From Liquorilactobacillus cacaonum DSM 21116 (lineage in GTDB: Bacteria > Bacillota > Bacilli > Lactobacillales > Lactobacillaceae), in NCBI RefSeq assembly GCF_001436735.1, contig NZ_AYZE01000005.1, forward strand, positions 130,844 through 194,843: DNA of 64,000 nucleotides, given 5' to 3'. This document shows positions 8,075-16,865 of this stretch, one piece after another (position 1 is the first letter of the stretch; each line of letters begins with the position of its first letter). Both the position numbers and the translations under genes were made by a program. Under the pieces are notes generated by a model, which did no database searches, was not told where the DNA came from, and saw nothing but the letters and a program-made list of their open reading frames with translations.

Positions 8075-9556
8075 TTGGAAAAAGTAATTGATCAAAATGG
8101 AAAACCTTATAGTAGGGGCCTTCTTGTTGCACTTTTGTTAGTGGGATCTTTTTGTACAGTATTAAATCAGACTATTTTAACAACAGCATTTCCAACACTT
8201 ATGAAAAGTTTTGATATTAACACGTCAACAGTACAATGGTTGACCTCAGGTTTTATGATGGTTAGTGGAGTCATGATTCCTATTAGTGCATGGCTTACAA
8301 CACGAGTTAACTCTAAAGTGTTGTATGAAAGTGCAATGTTTGTTTTTTTAATAGGAACAATAATTTGTTATACAGCGTCCAATTTTAGTTCTTTGTTAGT
8401 TGGTAGGCTTGTACAGGCATTGGGTGTAGGTGTAACAATGCCACTGTTACAAACGTTGATGTTAACAATTTTTCCAGCTAACAAGCGTGGAGCTGCAATG
8501 GGAATGGCAGGCTTGGTAATAGGTGTTGCACCAGCAATCGGACCTACACTTTCCGGGTGGGTTATTGATAATTATAACTGGAGAGCTTTGTTTGGAATTT
8601 TAATTCCAATTTCAGCATTTGTTTTCATTGCAGGATTTTGGTTTATGAAGAGTGTTTTACCAACTCATAAAATCAAATTAGACTGGATTTCGGCTATGCT
8701 TTCTACAATTGGTTTTGGGAGCTTGCTTTATGGTTTTTCAGAAGTTGGCGAAAAAGGCTGGGGAAGTGCTGTCGTAATACTTGGAATTGTAATAGGAGTA
8801 GTATTTGTTGTTGGCTTTGGTATTCGCCAGTTGCGTTTGGAAAAACCATTTTTAGATTTAAGAGTTTTGAAAAATCCTGAATTTTCAATTGCAGCACTTT
8901 TGAGTTCCGTTTCGATGATGGCAATGATAGGTGTTGAGATGGTCTTACCACTCTATTTACAAACGGTAAGAGGCGAAAGTGCATTTCATTCAGGACTTAC
9001 TCTTTTGCCTGGTGCGCTAATGATGGGAATTCTTAGTCCAATTGCAGGTCGAGCTTTTGATAGAATTGGTGCAAAACGATTGGCAATTACGGGGTTATTC
9101 TTGTTAACAGTGGGGACAATTCCTTTTATGTACGTTACTAAGACCACCCCACTAATTTATATCATTATATTGTATGCTATTAGAATGGCAGGAATAGCAA
9201 TGTCAATGATGACTGTAACTACCTCAGGAATGAATTCTTTACCTATAAAAATGATGAGTAATGGAACAGCAGTTAATAATACAATTAGACAAGTTGCTGC
9301 CTCAGTGGGAACTGCAATTTTAATTAGTATTCTAACAAATATTACTAAAAATGATATGCCAGTCAAATCGATGTTGAAGTCTGATCCTTTGGCTTATAAA
9401 AATGCAGCTTTTTCAGCAACTTTAGGAGGATATCATGCGGCCTTTATAGTTGCGTTAGGGTTTAGTGCTATAGGTTTGATAGTATCATTTTTTGTAAGTG
9501 GCAGCACTCCAAGCGAAATGTTGCACAAAAAACAAGATGTAAGGAGTGATAAGTAG
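8075..9556 (+). CDS. DHA2 family multidrug exporter (EmrB/QacA type, 14 TM)
   Basis: A 493-residue major facilitator with about 14 hydrophobic segments, the usual size of the proton-coupled DHA2 drug exporters. The antiporter motif C is visible as GVAPAIGPTLSGWVID near residues 150-165, and the N-terminal loop carries the expected LNQTILTTAFPTLMKSF sequence. It would expel hydrophobic or cationic compounds from the cytoplasm. The gene begins with TTG after AAGGGAGAG and overlaps the next gene by 1 nt. The divergent MerR gene and shared promoter region point to specific induction. Substrate cannot be told from sequence. Confidence 0.9.
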   Translation: MEKVIDQNGKPYSRGLLVALLLVGSFCTVLNQTILTTAFPTLMKSFDINTSTVQWLTSGFMMVSGVMIPISAWLTTRVNSKVLYESAMFVFLIGTIICYTASNFSSLLVGRLVQALGVGVTMPLLQTLMLTIFPANKRGAAMGMAGLVIGVAPAIGPTLSGWVIDNYNWRALFGILIPISAFVFIAGFWFMKSVLPTHKIKLDWISAMLSTIGFGSLLYGFSEVGEKGWGSAVVILGIVIGVVFVVGFGIRQLRLEKPFLDLRVLKNPEFSIAALLSSVSMMAMIGVEMVLPLYLQTVRGESAFHSGLTLLPGALMMGILSPIAGRAFDRIGAKRLAITGLFLLTVGTIPFMYVTKTTPLIYIIILYAIRMAGIAMSMMTVTTSGMNSLPIKMMSNGTAVNNTIRQVAASVGTAILISILTNITKNDMPVKSMLKSDPLAYKNAAFSATLGGYHAAFIVALGFSAIGLIVSFFVSGSTPSEMLHKKQDVRSDK

Positions 9557-10302
9557 TGATAATATTTAGTCTAATTATTTGTGCAATATTGTTATTCATA
9601 TCTATGATTAGTATTAACAAAAATTCAATAAGAACAGTGTTAAGTATTATTTTTGCGGTAGGTCTAATAGTTTCGATGATATTCATGATTGAAAATGATA
9701 AACGCCATTTGGGAATGCATAAAGTAGAAAGTTCCAAGACAAGCAAATTAGTTTCGGCTGTTTCTTCAAATCAAGTTAATTTGTTGTTATATCAAACTGT
9801 TGGTACATCGGGAAAAGAAAAAGTATATATTTATAAAACTAAGAGCAATCAGAAAAAAGAAATTACAACTAATCCGGATCCTTCAAAGACAGAAAATAAA
9901 ATAAAAAATACAAATGAGTCAGCAAAACTTGTAACGAGAACAGTAAGATGGGAATATAAAAATAATTTTTATAAGTTTTGGTTTGGTATTTCTGGGAATG
10001 GTCATAAGTTAGTTCGTCATTACAACACATTTTTCGTAAACAATGATTGGGCAGTTCTCAGTACGCAACAAGCTAAAGAATTACAAAAAATAGCTAAAAA
10101 TGAAAACCAATCTGAGGTTAAAGAAGAAGCAAAGGAATATGTTGAAACAGAAGTTAAGGGAAAATTAACGAAAGCTTTGACGAAAGATCCAAGTATGTCT
10201 GCAAAAGAACAACAGATTTTAACAGCAAAGGCAAGTTTGCAAGCACAAAAAGACTTTAAAAAAATGATGATGCAAAAATTAATCAATGAAGTAAAAAAGT
10301 AA
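9556..10302 (+). CDS. DUF4811-like membrane-anchored protein of the exporter operon
   Basis: A 248-residue protein with two N-terminal membrane helices (about residues 2-20 and 26-45) and a long polar, lysine-rich region that ends in a predicted helical segment. Proteins of this type (DUF4811) are commonly encoded after DHA2 exporters in lactobacilli; their function is not known. The GTG start shares its G with the exporter's stop codon and AAGGAGTG lies upstream, so translation is coupled. A role as an accessory subunit of the exporter is inferred from this arrangement only. Confidence 0.7.
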   Translation: MIIFSLIICAILLFISMISINKNSIRTVLSIIFAVGLIVSMIFMIENDKRHLGMHKVESSKTSKLVSAVSSNQVNLLLYQTVGTSGKEKVYIYKTKSNQKKEITTNPDPSKTENKIKNTNESAKLVTRTVRWEYKNNFYKFWFGISGNGHKLVRHYNTFFVNNDWAVLSTQQAKELQKIAKNENQSEVKEEAKEYVETEVKGKLTKALTKDPSMSAKEQQILTAKASLQAQKDFKKMMMQKLINEVKK

Positions 10303-10320
10303 TTTAAGGGTAAAATTAAG

Positions 10321-10349
10321 AAAGTTTGCAATATATAGCAAGCTTTTTT
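10321..10349 (+). terminator. terminator of the exporter operon
   Basis: Stem AAAGTTTGC (10321-10329) with GCAAGCTTT (10338-10346), one wobble pair, loop AATATATA, then six T. It lies 18 nt after the DUF4811-type gene. Confidence 0.75.
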
Positions 10350-10396
10350 ATTATAGTAATATTTTGAAATATAACTTACTAAACATGTATAATTTG

Positions 10397-10424
10397 TTGA
10401 CATTGCCTAAAAAATAGTTAAAAT
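10397..10424 (+). promoter_or_regulatory. promoter of the second MerR operon
   Basis: TTGACA at 10397-10402 and TAAAAT at 10419-10424 are 16 nt apart, upstream of the MerR, VOC and TetR genes. No intervening gene or terminator is seen. Confidence 0.6.
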
Positions 10425-10469
10425 TAATTTAAATAATAACGGGATAAAGTGTAAAAGGATGAGGTAACA

Positions 10470-10898
10470 ATGACGGATGAAAAGTTCTCATTAAAAGCAG
10501 ATTTGGTAATAGGCATAGGTGATTTGAGCAAGTTGACTGGGGTTTCGACACGGCAGTTACGATATTGGGAAAAAAAAGGATACTTGGAAACACCTGTGAC
10601 AGAAAAAAATGTTACTCGAAAATACGAATTTGAAGCTTTTTATAAGGTGCGCGCTATTAAAAAATATCTAGACGAGGGATTTACTCTTGGAAAAGCAGTT
10701 GAACGAGCAGACCAACGAAAAAAACAAGTGATGATTTGTAAACAATTTGTGATAGGAAACTTTATTGATGTTTTAGTAGAAGATGAAGAGAAACTGTATG
10801 GAAAAATTGATATGGGATATCTTGATGAAGTAAAATCACAGCATTTGTACGGGATTGTGGACGAAAAGGGAACACGTTTTAAATTAGAGATAGATTGA
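10470..10898 (+). CDS. MerR family transcriptional regulator (paralogue of 7412-7885)
   Basis: A 142-residue regulator with a MerR helix-turn-helix near residues 17-42 (GDLSKLTGVSTRQLRYWEKK) and a second helix pair around RAIKKYLDEGFTLGKAVERA. The C-terminal part is a short beta-rich region ending HLYGIVDEKGTRFKLEID, parallel to that of the MerR protein at 7412, so the two arose by duplication or share a family. There are no metal-binding cysteines in the usual positions and the effector is unknown. It heads an operon with a VOC protein and a TetR regulator. The ATG follows GATGAGG. Confidence 0.85.
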   Translation: MTDEKFSLKADLVIGIGDLSKLTGVSTRQLRYWEKKGYLETPVTEKNVTRKYEFEAFYKVRAIKKYLDEGFTLGKAVERADQRKKQVMICKQFVIGNFIDVLVEDEEKLYGKIDMGYLDEVKSQHLYGIVDEKGTRFKLEID

Positions 10899-10912
10899 TT
10901 GGGGGGATTCAA

Positions 10913-11299
10913 GTGTCATTTGATTTAATTCATCACATTGCGATAATATGTCATGATAGAGAAAAGGCTCTCGACTTTTATGTTCGTAAACTCGGATTTG
11001 AGATTGTTTCAGACCATAAACGTGTCGAAAAAAAAGATGAGAAAATCGATATAAAAAAAGGAGAAATTCAATTAGAGTTATTCATTAAACCCAATGCGCC
11101 ATCACGGTTGTCTTACCCAATTGGAGAAGGTACAGGACTGCGACACTTAGCTTTTAAGGTTAACAATATTGAGGAGATTGTCAAAGAATTACAGAGTTTA
11201 AATATTGTTGTTGAAGATATTAGGGTTGATGATTTTACAGGGGAAAAAATGACATTCTTTTTTGATCCCGATGACTTGCCAATAGAGCTTCATGAATGA
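10913..11299 (+). CDS. VOC superfamily protein (YaeR/GloA2-like)
   Basis: A 128-residue glyoxalase-fold protein. It carries the conserved pieces of the YaeR group: HHIAII followed by a helix with KALDFYVRKLGFE, the central IQLELF strand, GLRHLAFKV, and the C-terminal FFFDPDDLPIELHE. His/Glu residues of these strands form the metal site. Members are metal-dependent enzymes of uncertain substrate, related to glyoxalase I and to dioxygenases. The GTG at 10913 is chosen because GGGGGG lies 6 nt upstream; an earlier ATG at 10895 overlaps the preceding gene. It lies 14 nt after the MerR gene and overlaps the TetR gene at ATGA. Confidence 0.8.
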   Translation: MSFDLIHHIAIICHDREKALDFYVRKLGFEIVSDHKRVEKKDEKIDIKKGEIQLELFIKPNAPSRLSYPIGEGTGLRHLAFKVNNIEEIVKELQSLNIVVEDIRVDDFTGEKMTFFFDPDDLPIELHE

Positions 11300-11958
11300 T
11301 ATTTCCTGGGAAATGGATGGTGAAAATTGTGGACATGAAAAGTAGTTCAAAAGCAGTCCAGACTAAATCAAAAATTAAGCAGACATTTATGGACTTATTA
11401 AGGCAAAAGAAACTTGAAGATATTACGGTAACTGATATATGTAAAGAAGTTTGTATTACAAGGGGAACATTTTATTATTATTATCAAAGTGCTGTTTCTT
11501 TAATGGATGAACTAAAAAATGAATTAGCACAGGAGATAATTGCGGTAATTAAGCTAAGGTTCAAAGATGGTGATTGGAACATCTTACCGATAATATTTGA
11601 AATTCTAAAAAAAAATGATCCTGAGATTGTCAGAGTAACGTTGAATAAAACAAATGGATACCAATGTGTTGGTAGAATATTTGCAAGTTTAAAAGAAGCT
11701 GTTAGACCAACTTTGATGTACAAAATTGATACTCTGAATGGGGAAAGTTTTGATTATTTGTACTCGTATATCACCAGCGGAATTTCAGGTGTTTTGATAC
11801 TATGGGTAGAAAAGGGAATGAATCCAGAAACAAGAGTAATTGAAAAAAGTATGATAAAGATGATTAATAGAAGTCAACAGCAAATGGCGAACGAGATACC
11901 TGAATTGAACACTTTTAAGCAAAAGATTGGGTTGGATTCATCATCGAAGCAAAAGTAG
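11296..11958 (+). CDS. TetR/AcrR family transcriptional regulator
   Basis: A TetR-type regulator with an N-terminal helix-turn-helix (ITVTDICKEVCITRGTFYYY) and an all-helical C-terminal ligand domain. The ATG at 11296 overlaps the stop of the VOC gene (ATGA), which suits translational coupling, but lacks a clear Shine-Dalgarno. ATG at 11317 (behind GGGAAATGG) or 11335 gives a more usual TetR N-terminus, so the first 7 to 13 residues are uncertain. As the last gene of a MerR-VOC-TetR unit, it may sense the same stress as its neighbours. Target genes are not evident. Confidence 0.82.
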   Translation: MIFPGKWMVKIVDMKSSSKAVQTKSKIKQTFMDLLRQKKLEDITVTDICKEVCITRGTFYYYYQSAVSLMDELKNELAQEIIAVIKLRFKDGDWNILPIIFEILKKNDPEIVRVTLNKTNGYQCVGRIFASLKEAVRPTLMYKIDTLNGESFDYLYSYITSGISGVLILWVEKGMNPETRVIEKSMIKMINRSQQQMANEIPELNTFKQKIGLDSSSKQK

Positions 11959-12013
11959 TTTAAATTACAATTTTACTAAACGGTTATGTTAGAATAGTGT
12001 ACGGAAACAACTT

Positions 12014-12382
12014 TCATTTTTTGTGGAATGTTGTTGTGACTATGCTTTGGCTAGTTTTTATTTTTTGAGGATACGCAAAAGTGGTTACAGTTAAGACCTG
12101 AATTTTATTACCAATTTTTATAGGATTTGCGATAGCATCTATTCTACCGGTTGTGGTAGGCAATAAATGATTGGTATTGATGCTGACTCCAATTGCCACA
12201 GACCCTATTGGGGCATTGAGATTTGCTAGCATACTAGCAGCTGTTTCGGCAAGAATTGTGTTTATCCCGCCATGTACAATACCAAAAGGTTGCATAATTT
12301 TTTCAGAAACATCAATTGAGAGAATTACTTGTTGCTTAGATTCTTTAGTGACTTTGATATGTAAGTACTCAAGAAGATTCAT
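12014..12382 (-). CDS. menI: hotdog thioesterase, probable DHNA-CoA hydrolase
   Basis: A 122-residue PaaI-type hotdog thioesterase with the family core [18 protein letters not shown]; the Glu in that helix is the expected catalytic residue. It is divergent from menB by about 50 bp, and next to menE, so hydrolysis of 1,4-dihydroxy-2-naphthoyl-CoA to DHNA in menaquinone synthesis is the natural role. The ATG at 12382 is used because GGAGG lies 8 nt upstream; the TTG at 12397 is part of that site. Homologues also hydrolyse other acyl-CoAs, so the specific assignment rests on neighbours. Confidence 0.75.
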   Translation of the reverse strand: MNLLEYLHIKVTKESKQQVILSIDVSEKIMQPFGIVHGGINTILAETAASMLANLNAPIGSVAIGVSINTNHLLPTTTGRIDAIANPIKIGNKIQVLTVTTFAYPQKIKTSQSIVTTTFHKK

Positions 12383-12435
12383 TTGGAAGACCTCCAAGAT
12401 TAATTTATTCTATTGTAACAGAAAGGACTATGAAA

Positions 12436-13257
12436 ATGGTAACTAGAGAATGGACTAAGGTTAAGAACTATCAAGAAATAATTTTTGAGAGAACGGGGAA
12501 AATTGCAAAGTTAACAATGAATAGGCCAGAAAAACATAATGCATTTACTCCTCTAACAATTGAAGAACTGATTGATGCATTTACGATTTGCCGTGACGAC
12601 AGTACAATTGGTGTAATTATTCTGACAGGCGCTGGGAATAAGGCCTTTAGTTCTGGCGGTGATCAAAGTATTCGCGGAAATGGTGGATATGTTGGTGCCG
12701 ATAAGATCGCTCGATTAAATGTGCTTGATTTGCAACACCTTATTAGGATAATTCCTAAACCTGTTATTGCAATGGTTAAGGGGTGGTCAGTTGGTGGCGG
12801 AAATATCTTGCAGTTAGTTTGTGACTTGACGATTGCTGCAGATAATGCAATGTTTGGACAAACGGGTCCAAAGGTGGGCAGTTTTGATGCAGGTTATGGT
12901 TCAGGATATCTTGCACGAGTAATTGGTCATAAACGTGCCAAAGAAGTTTGGTTTATGAACCATTGGTATACGGCTGATGAAGCGTATGCAATGAACTGGA
13001 TTAATAAAGTTGTACCTTTAGAACAGGTAGAAGAAGTAACTCTTGAATGGTGTGATGAGATACTTACAAAGTCACCTACTGCTTTACGCTTTATAAAAGC
13101 TGCAATGAATGCTGATACAGATGGTTTAGCTGGTATTCAGCAATTAGCTGGAGATGCTACAATGCTCTTTTATACTACCGATGAAGGAAAAGAAGGACGA
13201 GATGCCTTTAATGAAAAGCGAAAACCAGATTTTGATCAGTTTCCTAAATTCCCTTAA
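12436..13257 (+). CDS. menB: 1,4-dihydroxy-2-naphthoyl-CoA synthase
   Basis: A 273-residue crotonase-fold enzyme that closes the second ring of the naphthoquinone from o-succinylbenzoyl-CoA. MenB hallmarks are visible: [11 protein letters not shown] oxyanion region, [19 protein letters not shown], and [22 protein letters not shown] (in part), with the C-terminal [18 protein letters not shown]. Start ATG 12436 is preferred because AAAGGA lies 8 nt upstream; the ATG at 12430 is too close. menE follows after 27 nt and menI is divergent. No menF, menD, menH or menC is in the window. Confidence 0.93.
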   Translation: MVTREWTKVKNYQEIIFERTGKIAKLTMNRPEKHNAFTPLTIEELIDAFTICRDDSTIGVIILTGAGNKAFSSGGDQSIRGNGGYVGADKIARLNVLDLQHLIRIIPKPVIAMVKGWSVGGGNILQLVCDLTIAADNAMFGQTGPKVGSFDAGYGSGYLARVIGHKRAKEVWFMNHWYTADEAYAMNWINKVVPLEQVEEVTLEWCDEILTKSPTALRFIKAAMNADTDGLAGIQQLAGDATMLFYTTDEGKEGRDAFNEKRKPDFDQFPKFP

Positions 13258-13284
13258 TAATTATTGAAGAGGAGTAATTGAGCT

Positions 13285-14730
13285 TTGGAAAATTGGTTAA
13301 ATAAACAAGCAGAACTTGCACCTAGTAAAACAGCATTGATTTTTGAAGGGCGACGCTGGACTTTTCAACAATTGAATGCTGAAGTATTGGTACTTAATGG
13401 AAAATTGCAGAATATTATCAATAAAACACCTTGCAAGATTGGGCTTTTAGCTGCTAATACGCCGGCTAGCTACTTAACTATCTTGGCATTACAAGGAATG
13501 GGCATACAGATAGTTTTGCTTAACTTTAGGTTGAGTTTATTTGAATTGTCAAAGCAGATTGAACTTGCGGATATAGATCGAGTTTTGATTGATGATTCCT
13601 TACAAACAAGAAATAAAGAGCTGACAAATTTAGCGAAAGTTACAAATATTAGCTGTTGGAATTTATCGCAAATAAAACACCTTGGTGAAAATAAACCTAA
13701 TGTGGTAGAAGAGTATGAGGATAATCAGGTAGCAACGATTATGTTTACCTCAGGCACAACCGGAAATCCACATGGAGTGTTGCAAACATTTAAGAATCAT
13801 TTCTTTTCGGCTATGGGTTCAGCTATTAATTTGGGACTGCAAGCAGATGATCTGTGGTTATGTGCGGTTCCAATCTTTCATATTAGTGGACTCTCAATAA
13901 TGATGCGCAGCTTAATATATGGTATGCCAGTATTGTTAGTTGAGCGTTTTGAAGAAAAAAAGATAACACAATTACTTCAAAAACTGCCAGTTACGGTAAT
14001 GTCTGTGGTACCTCAGATGTTAAAGCGACTATTAGAATCATTTCCGACAGTGGGCTACAATAGTAAATTCAGATGTTTTCTTTTAGGCGGAGCTGCAATT
14101 GATGAGCAGACGCTAAGGAAGTGCATTGCACTGAGACTACCTATTATTCAATCTTATGGGATGACGGAAACTTGTTCACAAGTTGTGGCTTTGAGTTTTA
14201 ATGATGCCTTGAATGCAGTGGGTTCTGTTGGAAAACCACTCTTCCCAGTACAACTTAGAATTGATGAAGAAACGAAGGAAATTGAAATTAAAGCACCTAA
14301 TGTTACACCTGGATATTTAGGTAAATCATCTGACTTTAATAAAAAGTTAACAGGAGATGGTTGGTTTAAGACTGGTGATATTGGGCATTTTAATAAAGAA
14401 AATTTTTTATTTGTTGAAGGAAGAAAAGGCGAAATGTTAATTTCTGGAGGAGAGAATATTTTTCCAGATGAGATTGAAAATGCCTATGCAGGGTTTTCGG
14501 CAATTACTGAATTTGCAGTTTGCGGAATTTCTGATGATCAATGGGGTGAAGTCCCGATTGGCTTTTATGTTGCTCCGTATGAAATTCCAAATAATGAATT
14601 AATTGCGTATGGTAAGAAGAAATTAGCTCGTTTTAAGATTCCTAAGCAGTTTGTGAAGGTAGATAGATTGCCACGAACAGCTAGTGGTAAGGTAAAAAGA
14701 TATGAGCTGATAATGAAGTTAAAAGATTGA
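13285..14730 (+). CDS. menE: o-succinylbenzoate--CoA ligase
   Basis: A 481-residue acyl-CoA synthetase of the ANL superfamily. The phosphate loop MFTSGTTGNPHGV, the A5-type motif SYGMTET, TGDIGHF, the hinge RKGEMLISGGENIFP, and the catalytic lysine in RTASGKVKRYEL are intact. It would convert o-succinylbenzoate to its CoA ester for MenB. The gene starts at TTG behind GAGGAG and follows menB directly, making one operon. The family includes many acyl-CoA ligases, but length and adjacency to menB make MenE the best call. Confidence 0.9.
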   Translation: MENWLNKQAELAPSKTALIFEGRRWTFQQLNAEVLVLNGKLQNIINKTPCKIGLLAANTPASYLTILALQGMGIQIVLLNFRLSLFELSKQIELADIDRVLIDDSLQTRNKELTNLAKVTNISCWNLSQIKHLGENKPNVVEEYEDNQVATIMFTSGTTGNPHGVLQTFKNHFFSAMGSAINLGLQADDLWLCAVPIFHISGLSIMMRSLIYGMPVLLVERFEEKKITQLLQKLPVTVMSVVPQMLKRLLESFPTVGYNSKFRCFLLGGAAIDEQTLRKCIALRLPIIQSYGMTETCSQVVALSFNDALNAVGSVGKPLFPVQLRIDEETKEIEIKAPNVTPGYLGKSSDFNKKLTGDGWFKTGDIGHFNKENFLFVEGRKGEMLISGGENIFPDEIENAYAGFSAITEFAVCGISDDQWGEVPIGFYVAPYEIPNNELIAYGKKKLARFKIPKQFVKVDRLPRTASGKVKRYELIMKLKD

Positions 14731-14872
14731 ATTGTCTGAATTAAAAGTTTTGAATTATTCTAAAAGTTAAGCCTTTTTAACAAAACATGTTTATTTGTGC
14801 TGATAGAGGAACTGGATTAAAGTTGAATTTTAGTTCTTTGTCAAATCTTGTTGATAATTAAATTATTTATTT

Positions 14873-14906
14873 AGAATCGGAAGTTAACTTACTTCTGGTT
14901 CTTTTG
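14873..14906 (+). terminator. probable terminator of menBE
   Basis: A 12-bp stem with two wobbles (14873-14884 with 14891-14902; half AGAATCGGAAGT), loop TAACTT, then four T. It lies about 145 nt after menE. The rest of the 300-nt gap 14731-15032 shows no gene. Confidence 0.55.
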
Positions 14907-15032
14907 GTTTGTAGAGTTAACTCGCAGTTGTTGTAGCTTATTCTGTGAAATTATGTGAAGATGGTAACGAATTAAATGGTTGTTTGTTGTATTTTTTCAG
15001 TTAGAGATTTTAAGAAGAACAGTAGGTATAGC

Positions 15033-16357
15033 CTATACGCTTTTCATTATTATAATTATTTGTTCACCTGTTCCAAAATTGCTATTGAACACGCCCATCG
15101 TCAAGGCGCACAACTTCGTCAGCTTGATTCTGCAATCGTTTAGTAACACTATGGCTCTATGGCTGACCATAATAAGCGTGATACCTGTAAGTGACATTAA
15201 ACGGTCCTCAATGTCTTGTCTTGCGGCAGGGTTTAAAGAAAAAGTTGCTTCATCAACTAACCAGATTCGCTTTTTTTTCACTAAGCCTCGAGCAAAATTA
15301 AATGAGCATGATTCCAACACTGTATTTGTATTATAGCTAAAATCAACAGAGTCAAATGTAATTTGGGGTTGTTGATTATCTAATTTTTGCAGTTTTATGG
15401 AATTCTGCTGCTCATTGAAACTATCGTCCAATAGAAATGAGACATATTTTTCAAAAATAGGTGCAGTTGTTTTTACTTCCATAAAATTGGCTAGCATACC
15501 AGTTGTATTGGCAAAAATTGTTGCTGCAAAGTATCTCGCTGCACTGATTCCGCCAATAGGAATTGCCTTAATCACGTAAAGAAAACAAGCTTGATCAATG
15601 ATAACTGTCTGACTCAATAGACTGCTAAGATTAGAAGTTCCGCGCATACCCCCCAATTGCAGTTGCCTGTTTTCCTTTTGCTTTCTTTAAAATCGAGGAG
15701 CTTTGATTTATTGCTTCAACTATGTGATTTTTCAAATTCATTACAAGAAGATCATCGAACCCTGCAAAAAAATCTGATATTTTCTTAGTGGCTGTTTCTG
15801 CAGCTTTTGATACTCCCAATGATGTCTGATTCATCACTTTTGAAAACAACTTTGGGACAAAATACATAATAACCAATAAAATGAGAATCGTGACTATTAA
15901 AGAATAATGGAAACTTACAATTACGGTAATACTCATCACGATTGTAATAGCCTGGGTAATGGCTAATTCTAAACATTCAAATCCATATTCATTGATTGTA
16001 TTAATATCATTAGTCAACCAAGATACATACACTGACGGATTGTTTTTATGAAATGTCGTATATCTCGAATCAACTCAATGAGCGGTGATATCATTTCTTA
16101 TGTCAGTATCCATTTTTTTGCATAGCTATGGTTAAACACTTCTCATGCACAAAAATTGCAGTTGCCCATAATATACTTACTATACCAAGAACAGAGACAC
16201 AAATAAAAACAGCCGATAAATTGGGTCGAACTATTTCTGTAAGGATGTTTGCAGAAGCTAACCCAAACAGAGTTGTGCATGTTGCCTCTATAACATCAAG
16301 CAAGAAAACAACACTGTTTATTCCCCACTCTTCTCTGATATATTTCCAAATGTTCAT
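15033..16357 (-). pseudogene. decayed ABC exporter (fused TM and ATPase domains)
   Basis: Three minus-strand reading frames form one broken ABC exporter. The fragment 16357-16103 has an intact AAGGA ribosome site and the first two membrane helices; 16032-15631 has the middle membrane helices and a coupling region; 15656-15033 has the last helices and the start of the ATPase (ITFDSVDFSYNTNTVLESCS). In the ATPase the sequence jumps from SFNF straight to ARGLVKKKRIWLVDEAT, so Walker A, Q-loop and signature, about 100 residues, are deleted. Walker B and the H-loop (VSHR) remain. The gene cannot give a working transporter. The substrate of the ancestor is unknown; it may have been a peptide or lipid exporter. 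Confidence 0.85.
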
Positions 16358-16510
16358 AAAATTCCTTCTTTCTTTATCCTTTGACCTAAAGTCATAAGCG
16401 TAACCTCACTTTCAATCTATTAATTATCCTATTGAAGCTAGAAAAAAGTACGCTAATGATTAGTGCATTAAAAGCAACCGCTAGTTGAAGAGCTTCTGTA
16501 GACTAGTAAC

Positions 16511-16592
16511 ACAAATAATTTACTTTTATTATTGACAAAAAAATAAATTTTATTATAATGAGAAAAAATATAAAGACAAATAATTTACTTTT
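16511..16592 (+). promoter_or_regulatory. promoter flanked by a 17-nt direct repeat
   Basis: TTGACA (16532-16537), 16 nt, TATAAT (16554-16559): a strong promoter. The 17-mer ACAAATAATTTACTTTT occurs exactly at 16511-16527 and 16576-16592, on both sides of it, 65 nt apart, which suggests binding sites of a repressor. The leader of about 300 nt before the MFS gene at 16866 holds only very short frames (for example 16603-16653 and 16809-16889) that I cannot support as genes. Confidence 0.55.
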
Positions 16593-16865
16593 CTAGTGAC
16601 ATTATGTCTCAAAAATTAGAAATTATCAATCCTGATATTAAAATTAAAAAATGAATTTAGTTCCAGATATTATTATTAATTGTGTTAAAAACCTAATGTT
16701 ATTTTAGGAAGTAAATATAAAATTTTAGAGTCCAATATTCATCTAAGGGAAAAAAGAACATCTTAGAACAATAACAAAGAATATTTGGTGAGATTGAGTG
16801 ATTATTTATGGAACTCATGTCTTATGATGTGGGTACGGTCTCTTTGATAAAACTAATGAAAATGG

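Noticed and set aside
9468-9746. Minus-strand frame across the exporter/DUF4811 junction
   Set aside because: Antisense to two coupled genes with no ribosome site.
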